Assembly (NCBI RefSeq): GCF_000931445.1
Contig: NZ_CP010849.1
Span: 868,001 to 932,000 of the forward strand
Origin: Streptomyces cyaneogriseus subsp. noncyanogenus
GTDB lineage: Bacteria > Actinomycetota > Actinomycetes > Streptomycetales > Streptomycetaceae
Length of the DNA stretch: 64,000 bases
Direction of reading: 5' to 3'
A program made the position numbers and the translations under genes. Within the stretch, counting starts at the first letter, position 1. Every line of letters starts with the position of its first letter. Shown piece after piece: positions 45,465 through 64,000 of the stretch. The notes under the pieces were generated by a model. That model worked only from the letters and a program-made list of their open reading frames with translations. It was not told the DNA's origin and did no database searches.

Positions 45465-48400
45465 TCAGGACGCGGTGTCGCCGTAGGCCAGTGCGATCAG
45501 GCTTTCGGCGTCGAGGGTGTCGATGATGTCGATGTCGTCCGAGCCGGCGGATGTGTGCTCGTTCGCGGAGCCGGCGGCCGTGGACGCGCCCCGGTCGCCG
45601 TCTTCGCCCTCCGGGCGCTCGCCGTGGGCGGTGTCGGGCGCGGGGGCGAGTTCGGCACACAGGTGGGCCGTGAGCAGGCGCGGGCTCGGGTGGTCGAAGA
45701 CCAGGGTGGCCGGCAGTCGCAGTCCGGTGGCCACGTTGAGACGGTTGCGGAACTCCACACCGGTGAGCGAGTCGAAGCCCAGGTCCTTGAACGCCCGGTC
45801 GGGGCCGATCGGTTCCTGCCCGGTGTGCCCGAGCACCAGAGCCGCGTGGGTGTGCACCAGGTCCAGCACCATCTGCTCCCGTTCGGCGCCGTCCGCCCCG
45901 AGCAGGCGGTCCCGCAGGCTGTCCGCCTCCTGCTCTCGCCGCCGGTCCGGGCCGGCGGCCCGCGGGGCGGCGCCGCGGCGGCGCGGCGTTCCGGCCACTC
46001 CTTCCAGCAGCCGCGGCACCGTGCCCGCGGTGAGCCCGGCGGCGAGGCGCGCGGTGTCGAACCGCACGGGTGCCAGTTGGGCGTCGGGGGTGGCCATGGC
46101 CGCGTCGAAGAGGGCGAGGCCCTCCTCGCGGGTGAGGGGTGCCAGCCCGCCCCGGGAGATCCGGGCGCGGTCCGTGTCGTCCAGGTGCCCGGTCATCCCG
46201 CTGCTGTCGGCCCAGAATCCCCAGGCCAGCGAGACGGCCGGAAGCCCTTCGGCGGCACTGCGGCCCGCGAAGGCGTCCAGGAAGGCGCTCGCGGCGGCGT
46301 AGTTGCCCTGGCCGGGACTGCCGACCGTGCCCGCGAAGGAGGAGAAGAGCACGAAGGCGTCGAGGTCGAGATGGCGGGTGAGCGCGTGGAGGTTGACCGT
46401 GCCGTCGACCTTGGGTGCGAGCACACGGTCCAGGTGTGTGGTGCCGAGGGCGGTCACCACCGCGTCGTCGAGCACGCCCGCGGCGTGGACGACGGCCCGC
46501 AGCGGGTGCCGGGAGGGGATGCCCGCGATGACGTCCGCCAGGGCCGCCCGGTCGGTCACGTCGCAGGCGGCGACGGTCAGCGTGGCTCCGTGCTCGGCCA
46601 GGGAAGCCCTCAGTTCGTCCACACCGGCGGCGGCCGGCCCTTGCCGTCCGGTGAGCAGGAGGTGGCGCACGCCGTGCGCGGCGGCCAGGTGGCGGGCGAG
46701 TGCCCTGCCCAGGGTCCCGGTGCCGCCGGTGATGAGCACGGTGCCCTCGGGGTCGACGGGGCGCGGCACGGTGAGTACCAGTTTGCCCACGTGCCGTGCC
46801 TGGCTGAGGAACCGGAAGGCTTCCGGGGCGCGGCGGATGTCCCACGCGGTGGTGGGCAGGGGGCGCAGCGCACCCGTCTCGACATGGGTGAGCAGTTCGG
46901 TGGACATCTGCCGGATGCGCTCGGGCCCGGCCTCCAGCAGTTCGAAGGCCCGGTAGCGCACCTCCGGGTGGGCGGCGGCGATCTCCTCCTGGGACCGCAG
47001 GTCCGTCTTCCCCAGCTCGATCAGCCGGCCGCCCGGGGCGAGCAGCCGCAGCGAGGCGTCCACGAATTCCCCGGCGAGGGAGTTGAGTACGACGTCCACG
47101 CCACGGCCGCCGGTGGCCTTGCCGATCGACTCCTCGAACTCCAGGTCCCGTGACGACACGATGTGCGCCTCGTCCAGGCCGAGCGCCCGGAGTGCGCCCC
47201 TCTTGGCCGGGCCGCAGGAGCCGAAGACCTCGGCCCCCATCATGCGTGCGATCTGGACCGCGGCCATCCCGACACCGCCGGCCGCCGCATGCACCAGCAC
47301 GGTCTCGCCGGGCCGGAGCCGCGCGAGGTCGGTGAGGGCGTAGTGGGCGGTGAGGAACACGATGGGGAAGGCGGCGGCGTCGGTGAACGACCACGACTGC
47401 GGCACGGGGGCGAGCAGTCGGCTGTCGGCGACGGCGGTGGGGCCGAACGAGTCGAGCATGACGCCCATCACGCGGTCGCCGGGCGCGAGGTCCCGCACCC
47501 CGGGTCCCACTTCGGTGACCACGCCCGCGGCTTCGCTGCCCAGTGTGCCGGTGCCCGGGTACATGTCCAGGGCGATGAGGACGTCGCGGAAGTTCAGGCC
47601 GGCCGCGCGTACGGCGACCCGTACCTCGTGGGGGGCGAGCGGCCGGTGGGCATCGGCGCGGGGGACGAGGGAGAGGCCGTCGAGGGTGCCCTTGGCGACG
47701 CTGTCCAGCCGCCAGGCGCCCGGCGCGGCGTCGGCGGGGACGGTCAGCGGGGCGGGCGCACCGCCGCGCGCGGTGGTGGCGGCGCGTACCAGGCGAGGTG
47801 TGCGCGGCTCCCCACCGCGCAGGGCCAGTTGCGGATGCCCCGACGCGACGGCGGCGGGCAGGGCGGCGAGGGAGGCCGGGTCGGTGTCGAGGTCGATCAG
47901 CTGGAGCGCGTCCGGGTGCTCGGTCTGGGCGGAGCGTACGAGCCCCCACACGGCCGCCTGTACGGGGTCCTGGCGGGACTCACCGGCCTCCGTGGACACG
48001 GCGTTCCCGGTGACCACCACCAGCCGTGCCCCCGGCCCGCGTTCGAGGGCGAGCCAGGACCGCACGGCGCCGAGTACCGCGGCCACCTGGGCACGCACCC
48101 GAGCCGGCAGGTCCGCCCCGTCCGCGGCGGGAGCCGTCGCGCACAGCGCCAGCACGACGTCCGGGCGGGCTGCCGCCGGTGCGTCGGGCGCGTCCGGGGT
48201 GCCCGGGGAGTCGGGGAGGTCGAGAGAGTCCAGGGTGTCCAGGGTGTCCAGGGTGTCGAGACGGGTCACGGAGACATCGGCGTTCCCGAGCGCGGCGGCG
48301 CAGGCGCCGGGCAGGTCGGGCGGCAGGTCGTACGAGGAGTCCAGCAGGCCCCAGGTGGCGGGGGCGGGGGCGGTGGGGAGGGGTGCCGCGGGTTGCCAGT

Positions 48401-51400
48401 CCACGCGGAACAGGGAGTCCTGGTGCGTGGAGACCGCTGCCCGCAGCCGGCTCCGCGACACCGGCCGCATCACCACGGCGTCGGCGGTCAGCACCGGGTT
48501 CCCGGCCGTGTCCCACGCGGACAGCGACACACCGTCCGGGCCGGCCGGCGTGAGCCGTACCCTCAGCTGGGAGGCGCCGACCGCGTGGACCGTCACACCG
48601 GTGAAGGAGAACGGCAGCCGCGCCGTCTCCCCGTCGGGCAGCAGGTCCCCGGCCACCACCGCGTGCAGCACGGTGTCCAGCAGGGCCGGATGCAGCAGAT
48701 AGCGGTCCGCCCGGCCGTCCACCGGCTGCGGCAGACGTACCTCGGTGAAGACCTCGCCGCCGTGGGCGCCGCGCCAGACGGCCGCCAGTCCCCGGAAGGC
48801 CGGCCCGTACTCCAGGCCGCCGGCCGCCAGCCGCTCGTACAGGCCGTCGAGTCCGACCGGCTCGGCCCCGGCCGGTGGCCAGGCCGGGGCCGGTTCGGCC
48901 GGGGCGAGCGGTTCGGCGGCGAGCGTGGCTCCGGCCTGCCGGGTCCATGACGCGGCGCCGTCCCGCCGCGCGAAGATGTCCAGTTCGTGCCGTCCGGTCT
49001 CGTCCCGCGGGCCGACGCGGAGCTGTACGCCGACTGCTTCCCCGGCGGGGAGCACCAGCGGGGTGTGCAGGACGAGTTCCTCGACCCGCGCGCAGCCGAC
49101 CTCTTCACCGGCGCGGGCGGCCATCTCCAGCAGTGCGGTGCCGGGCACCACCACCGTGCCGCCGACCCGGTGATCGGCCAGCCAGCCGGGCCGTCCGGCG
49201 GACAGCCGGCCCGTCAGCACCAGGCCGTCGCCGTCCGCGAGCGGCACCGCCGCGGCCAGCAGGGGGTGGCCCACGTCGTCGAGTCCCAGGGCGGCCGGGT
49301 CCGAGCCGCGCTCCGGTGCCTCCACCCAGTAGCGGCGGCGCTGGAAGGCGTAGGTGGGCAGGTCGACGGGGGTGTCCGGGGTGCCGGTGAGGGCGCTCCA
49401 GTCGACAGCCGCGCCGCGGACGAAGACCTCGGCGGCCGAGGTGAGAACGCGCTGGAGCCCGCCCTCGTCGCGGCGCAGGGTGCCGGTGGCCACCACGCCG
49501 GTCACGCCCATGTCCGCGGCGGTCTCCTCCACGCCCATGGTCAGCACCGGGTGGGCGCTGCACTCGACGAAGAACCCGAAGCCCTCCCCCAGCAGCCCGC
49601 GCACCGCCTCCTCGAACCGCACCCGCCGCCGCAGGTTCCGCACCCAGTACCCCGCGTCCAGCCGGCCACCCTCCACCCAGGCCGCCTCCACGGTCGAGAA
49701 CATCGGCACCCGCCCGGCCCGCGGAACCACCCCCGCCAGCTCCCGCTCCAACCGCTCCGCGACCCGCTCCACCTGCGCCGAGTGCGACGCGTAATCCACC
49801 GCCACCCGCCGGACCCGCACCCCCCGCGCCTCACACCCCGCCACCAACCGATCCAACACGGCCGGCTCACCCGACACCACCACCGACGCCGGCCCGTTCA
49901 CCGCAGCAACCGACACCCCCTCCCCCAACGCGGCACACCACTCCCGCACCCGCTCCACCGGCGCCGCCACCGACACCATCCCACCCAGCCCCGCCAACTC
50001 CTCACCGATCACCGCACTGCGCACCGCCACCACCCGCGCCCCGTCCCCCAACGACAACGCACCCGACACCACCGCAGCAGCGATCTCCCCCTGCGAATGC
50101 CCCACCACCGCACCCGCCCGCACCCCCAACGACTCCCACACCGCCGCAAGCGACACCATCACCGCCCACGACACCGGCTGCACCACATCCACCCGCTCCA
50201 ACGACACAGCCCCCACCGCACCGCACAACACATCCCGCAACGACCAGTCCACGAACGGCCCCAACGCCGCCGCACACTCATCGAACCGCGCCGCGAACAC
50301 CCCCGACGACGCATACAACTCCCGCCCCATCCCCACCCACTGCGCCCCCTGCCCCGGGAACACGAAAGCCACTCCGGAGCCGTCGGCGTCCGCCACACCC
50401 GAGACGACACCGGCGCCCGGGATGTCCCGCTCGATCTTCTCCAGGCCGTCCAGCAGCTCCTGGCGGTCGCTCCCGATCACCACCGCGCGATGCTCGAACA
50501 GCGCCCGCGAGGTCGCCAGGGTCGCCGCGACACCGGCCATGTCCGTGTCCGTGGTCTCCCGCACCCGGTCCGCCAGCCGCGCCGCCTGCGCCCGCACTGC
50601 CTCGGGGGTGTGCCCGCTGACCACCCAGGGCAGCACACCCGTACCAGAACGTGCCCCGTCCTCATCACCGGTGTGCTGTGAGGTCTCTTGCGGGGTCTCT
50701 TCCAGGATGACGTGCGCGTTGGTGCCGCTCATCCCGAACGACGACACCGCCGCACGCCGCGCCCGCCCCGTCTCCGGCCACCCCCGCTCCTCCGTCAGCA
50801 ACTCCACCGCACCCGACGACCACTCCACATGCGGCGACGGCCGGTCCACATGCAACGTCCGCGGCAACACCCCCTCACGCAACGCCATCACCATCTTGAT
50901 GACACCCGCCACACCCGCAGCCGCCTGCGTATGCCCGATGTTCGACTTCAACGACCCCAGCCACAACGGCTCCCGCTCCGACGAACGCTCCCCATACGTC
51001 GCCAGCAACGCCTGCGCCTCGATCGGATCACCCAGCGTCGTCCCCGTCCCATGCGCCTCCACCACGTCCACCTCAGCAGCATCCAGCCGGGCGTCCGCCA
51101 ACGCCCGCCGGATCACCCGCTGCTGCGCCGGACCGTTCGGCGCCGTCAACCCACTCGACGCACCATCCTGATTCACCGCCGAACCCCGCACCACCGCCAG
51201 CACCCGACGCCCGTTGCGCAGAGCGTCCGACAGACGCTCCACCACCAGCACACCCACACCCTCAGCCCACGCCGTACCGTCCGCCGCCCCCGCGAACGCC
51301 TTGCACCGCCCATCCACCGCCAGCCCCCGCTGCCGGCTGAACTCCACGAACGAAGCCGGCGTCGCCATCACCGTCACCCCACCCGCCAACGCCAGCGAAC

Positions 51401-52079
51401 ACTCCCCCGACCGCAACGCCCGCACCGCCAGATGCAACGCCACCAACGACGACGAACACGCCGTGTCCACCGACACCGCCGGCCCCTCCAGACCCAGCAC
51501 ATACGCCACCCGGCCCGACACCACACTCGCCGCGTTACCCGTGGCCACATACCCCTCGAACGAACCCGAACCCCCACCACCCTCCAGAACCACCCGCCCG
51601 TAATCCTGACCATTCGTCCCCACGAAAACCCCGCCCGGGACCCCCTTCAACGAACGAGGATCAACACCCGCCCGCTCCAACGCCTCCCACGACACCTCCA
51701 GCAACAACCGCTGCTGCGGATCCATCGCCAACGCCTCACGCGGCGAAATACCGAAAAACCCCGCATCGAACTCCGCCGCCCCGTACAAAAACCCACCCGA
51801 CCGCGCATAACTTGTCCCCGCCCGATCCGGATCCCCGTCGAACAACCCCTCCAGATCCCACCCACGATCCGCCGGGAACTCACCGATCGCGTCCACGCCC
51901 CCGGCCACGATCTCCCACAGCGCCTCCGGAGACTCCACACCCCCCGGGAAACGACACCCCATCCCCACGATCGCGATCGGCTCGTCATTCTTCTGTTCGA
52001 CCTGTTCCAGGCGGTCTTTCGTCTCCCGCAACTCCGCTGTGACGCGCTTGAGGTAATAACGGAGCTTCTCGTCGCTCAT
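45465..52079 (-). CDS. Modular PKS-B: KS, AT (methylmalonyl), DH, ER, KR, ACP
   Basis: A 2204-residue fully reducing module. The N-terminal docking coil starts [19 protein letters not shown]: Cys208, His343 and His383. AT: Ser662 in GHSQGEIAA and the methylmalonyl motif YASH at 763-766. DH: His970 in [13 protein letters not shown] and Asp1135 in HPALLD. ER: NADPH loop [15 protein letters not shown] (1598-1612). KR: GGTGTLG, the B-type LDD in VLDDAVV, and Tyr1927 in [10 protein letters not shown]: Ser2104. A C-terminal acidic docking end ([13 protein letters not shown]) follows. All catalytic residues are intact, so it should add a saturated methyl-branched unit. ATG 52079 has GGGGAGGA upstream. 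Much of its KS-AT is duplicated around 59.2-61.6 kb. Confidence 0.95.
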   Translation of the reverse strand: MSDEKLRYYLKRVTAELRETKDRLEQVEQKNDEPIAIVGMGCRFPGGVESPEALWEIVAGGVDAIGEFPADRGWDLEGLFDGDPDRAGTSYARSGGFLYGAAEFDAGFFGISPREALAMDPQQRLLLEVSWEALERAGVDPRSLKGVPGGVFVGTNGQDYGRVVLEGGGGSGSFEGYVATGNAASVVSGRVAYVLGLEGPAVSVDTACSSSLVALHLAVRALRSGECSLALAGGVTVMATPASFVEFSRQRGLAVDGRCKAFAGAADGTAWAEGVGVLVVERLSDALRNGRRVLAVVRGSAVNQDGASSGLTAPNGPAQQRVIRRALADARLDAAEVDVVEAHGTGTTLGDPIEAQALLATYGERSSEREPLWLGSLKSNIGHTQAAAGVAGVIKMVMALREGVLPRTLHVDRPSPHVEWSSGAVELLTEERGWPETGRARRAAVSSFGMSGTNAHVILEETPQETSQHTGDEDGARSGTGVLPWVVSGHTPEAVRAQAARLADRVRETTDTDMAGVAATLATSRALFEHRAVVIGSDRQELLDGLEKIERDIPGAGVVSGVADADGSGVAFVFPGQGAQWVGMGRELYASSGVFAARFDECAAALGPFVDWSLRDVLCGAVGAVSLERVDVVQPVSWAVMVSLAAVWESLGVRAGAVVGHSQGEIAAAVVSGALSLGDGARVVAVRSAVIGEELAGLGGMVSVAAPVERVREWCAALGEGVSVAAVNGPASVVVSGEPAVLDRLVAGCEARGVRVRRVAVDYASHSAQVERVAERLERELAGVVPRAGRVPMFSTVEAAWVEGGRLDAGYWVRNLRRRVRFEEAVRGLLGEGFGFFVECSAHPVLTMGVEETAADMGVTGVVATGTLRRDEGGLQRVLTSAAEVFVRGAAVDWSALTGTPDTPVDLPTYAFQRRRYWVEAPERGSDPAALGLDDVGHPLLAAAVPLADGDGLVLTGRLSAGRPGWLADHRVGGTVVVPGTALLEMAARAGEEVGCARVEELVLHTPLVLPAGEAVGVQLRVGPRDETGRHELDIFARRDGAASWTRQAGATLAAEPLAPAEPAPAWPPAGAEPVGLDGLYERLAAGGLEYGPAFRGLAAVWRGAHGGEVFTEVRLPQPVDGRADRYLLHPALLDTVLHAVVAGDLLPDGETARLPFSFTGVTVHAVGASQLRVRLTPAGPDGVSLSAWDTAGNPVLTADAVVMRPVSRSRLRAAVSTHQDSLFRVDWQPAAPLPTAPAPATWGLLDSSYDLPPDLPGACAAALGNADVSVTRLDTLDTLDTLDSLDLPDSPGTPDAPDAPAAARPDVVLALCATAPAADGADLPARVRAQVAAVLGAVRSWLALERGPGARLVVVTGNAVSTEAGESRQDPVQAAVWGLVRSAQTEHPDALQLIDLDTDPASLAALPAAVASGHPQLALRGGEPRTPRLVRAATTARGGAPAPLTVPADAAPGAWRLDSVAKGTLDGLSLVPRADAHRPLAPHEVRVAVRAAGLNFRDVLIALDMYPGTGTLGSEAAGVVTEVGPGVRDLAPGDRVMGVMLDSFGPTAVADSRLLAPVPQSWSFTDAAAFPIVFLTAHYALTDLARLRPGETVLVHAAAGGVGMAAVQIARMMGAEVFGSCGPAKRGALRALGLDEAHIVSSRDLEFEESIGKATGGRGVDVVLNSLAGEFVDASLRLLAPGGRLIELGKTDLRSQEEIAAAHPEVRYRAFELLEAGPERIRQMSTELLTHVETGALRPLPTTAWDIRRAPEAFRFLSQARHVGKLVLTVPRPVDPEGTVLITGGTGTLGRALARHLAAAHGVRHLLLTGRQGPAAAGVDELRASLAEHGATLTVAACDVTDRAALADVIAGIPSRHPLRAVVHAAGVLDDAVVTALGTTHLDRVLAPKVDGTVNLHALTRHLDLDAFVLFSSFAGTVGSPGQGNYAAASAFLDAFAGRSAAEGLPAVSLAWGFWADSSGMTGHLDDTDRARISRGGLAPLTREEGLALFDAAMATPDAQLAPVRFDTARLAAGLTAGTVPRLLEGVAGTPRRRGAAPRAAGPDRRREQEADSLRDRLLGADGAEREQMVLDLVHTHAALVLGHTGQEPIGPDRAFKDLGFDSLTGVEFRNRLNVATGLRLPATLVFDHPSPRLLTAHLCAELAPAPDTAHGERPEGEDGDRGASTAAGSANEHTSAGSDDIDIIDTLDAESLIALAYGDTAS
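48231..48257 (-). repeat. 9-base tandem repeat inside PKS-B
   Basis: CAGGGTGTC (plus-strand reading) is repeated three times without interruption. It encodes the run [14 protein letters not shown] near residue 1275, in the non-catalytic part of the KR region. It keeps the frame and looks like recent slippage. Confidence 0.85.
49546..50828 (-). repeat. 1283-base direct repeat, copy 1 (KS end and AT of PKS-B)
   Basis: Nearly identical to 59223-60505 at a constant offset of 9677. By eye I find only three substitutions, for example C/T near 49774 and C/A near 49896. The repeat covers the end of the KS, the linker and almost all of the methylmalonyl AT. Confidence 0.9.
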
Positions 52080-52165
52080 GGTGCGTTTCCTCCCCGATAG
52101 GGCGCATGCGAAAGACTGCCGGTCGTGGTCCGGGGATGCCCGGGCGGGCATCCCCGGCGGGTGGG

Positions 52166-60505
<8,340 letters not shown>

Positions 60506-61130
60506 CTGTGCGCCAGAAGCCGACCCGCCTGCGCTTCGAGCGCCTCGGGGGTGTGTCCACTGATCACCCACGGCACCACACCCATGGCGCCCGCACCGAC
60601 CGCGGGCTCCCCGGCCTCGGGCGGCGTCTCCTGCGGCGCCTGCTCCAGCACCACGTGCGCGTTGGTGCCACTGATCCCGAAGGAGGACACGGCCGCACGC
60701 CGCGCGCGTCCCGTCTCCGGCCACCCCCGTGCCTCCGTCAGCAGTTCGACGGCGCCCGAGGACCAGTCCACCTGCGGGGACCGCTCCCCGGCATGCAGTG
60801 TCCTCGGCAGTATCCCTTCCCGCAGCGCCATCACCATCTTGATGACACCGGCCACACCGGCCGCCGCCTGCGTATGCCCGATGTTGGACTTCAGCGATCC
60901 CAGCCACAGAGGCTCCCGCTCCGTCGAGCGCCGTCCGTACGTCGCCAGCAACGCCTGCGCCTCGATCGGATCACCCAGCGCGGTGCCCGTGCCATGCGCC
61001 TCCACCGCGTCCACCTCGGCGGCGTCCAGCCGGGCGTCCGCCAACGCCTGCCGGATCACCCGCTGCTGCGCCGGACCGTTGGGCGCCGTCAGACCGTTCG
61101 ACGCCCCGTCCTGGTTCACCGCCGAACCCC
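60506..61130 (-). pseudogene. Displaced KS fragment, PKS-A type
   Basis: It codes for the C-terminal half of a KS ([58 protein letters not shown]) and the start of the KS-AT linker ([15 protein letters not shown]). It is in a different frame from both neighbours and its frame closes at 60472. At 61130/61131 it abuts a PKS-B-type KS fragment, and at 60505/60506 it abuts the PKS-B-type end of PKS-C. The linker resembles, but is not identical to, that of PKS-A, so it derives from a different module. Confidence 0.75.
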
Positions 61131-61608
61131 CTCCACCGCGTCCACCTCAGCAGCATCCAGCCGGGCGTCCGCCAACGCCCGCCGGATCACCCGCTGCTGC
61201 GCCGGACCGTTCGGCGCCGTCAACCCACTCGACGCACCATCCTGATTCACCGCCGAACCCCGCACCACCGCCAGCACCCGACGCCCGTTGCGCAGAGCGT
61301 CCGACAGACGCTCCACCACCAGCACACCCACACCCTCAGCCCACGCCGTACCGTCCGCCGCCCCCGCGAACGCCTTGCACCGCCCATCCACCGCCAGCCC
61401 CCGCTGCCGGCTGAACTCCACGAACGAAGCCGGCGTCGCCATCACCGTCACCCCACCCGCCAACGCCAGCGAACACTCCCCCGACCGCAACGCCCGCACC
61501 GCCAGATGCAACGCCACCAGCGACGACGAACACGCCGTGTCCACCGACACCGCCGGCCCCTCCAGACCCAGCACATACGCCACCCGGCCCGACACCACAC
61601 TCGCCGCG

Positions 61609-64000
<2,392 letters not shown>

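Noticed and set aside
49546..51561. Repeats suggestive of a CRISPR or insertion sequence
   Set aside because: The repeats are long coding stretches of KS and AT with no spacer pattern, terminal inverted repeats or transposase.
52080..52151. Upstream start for PKS-B at 52151
   Set aside because: The docking helix begins at [10 protein letters not shown] (52079), which has GGGGAGGA upstream. The 24 residues before it do not look like docking sequence.

Overview
The window is very GC-rich DNA with the codon habits, dense operons and antisense open frames of an actinomycete, most likely a Streptomyces. This is supported by the modular PKS and NRPS genes, a ScbR/ArpA-like TetR regulator, an ANTAR regulator and a Pel-type polysaccharide locus. 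No rRNA, tRNA, transposase or CRISPR array was seen. All functional calls come from reading the sequence by eye; no database search was run.

Layout. 1-6704 (+): a tightly coupled glycan operon. It holds a PelF-like glycosyltransferase (cut by the left edge), a polytopic membrane protein, a LegB-like dehydratase, a sugar nucleotidyltransferase, a second epimerase, a spherulin-4/GH135-like protein and a GH114 lipoprotein. 6760-13325: accessory and regulatory genes, namely an ScbR-like TetR, a HAD phosphatase, dhaL and dhaK, and a LysR gene divergent from an MFS exporter. 13455-32172 (-): one seven-gene NRPS operon read right to left. Its order is B12/radical-SAM enzyme, SyrP/AsnO-like dioxygenase, MFS exporter, aberrant MbtH-like protein, then NRPS-C, NRPS-B and NRPS-A, joined by ATGA/GTGA overlaps or short gaps. 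32617-41155 (-): acetoacetate decarboxylase-like protein, GAF-ANTAR regulator, S9 peptidase, asparagine-synthetase-like amidotransferase, carboxylate-amine ligase and SDR. 41315-64000 (-): modular type I PKS genes running off the right edge.

NRPS logic. NRPS-C (inactive C-like domain, A, PCP) should start the chain. NRPS-B (C, A, N-methyltransferase, PCP, C, dioxygenase) and NRPS-A (inactive C-like domain, A, PCP, TE) both have A domains whose hand-read code is D-L-T-K-V-G-E-V, an Asn-type code. The inferred product is a tripeptide X, N-methyl-Asn, Asn with beta-hydroxylation, further altered by the stand-alone dioxygenase and the radical-SAM enzyme.

PKS logic. The readable order is: a KR-ACP end of a module, then a scrambled KS, AT (methylmalonyl), dead KR, ACP, KS, AT (malonyl), KR, ACP, then a fully reducing methylmalonyl module, then KS, AT (malonyl), ACP, TE. 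The PKS and the NRPS each end in their own thioesterase, so they look like two neighbouring assembly lines.

Main caution. Between 60505 and 61650 two paralogous KS sequences are interleaved with three frame-breaking backward jumps. This reads as an assembly error that may hide one or more whole PKS modules.
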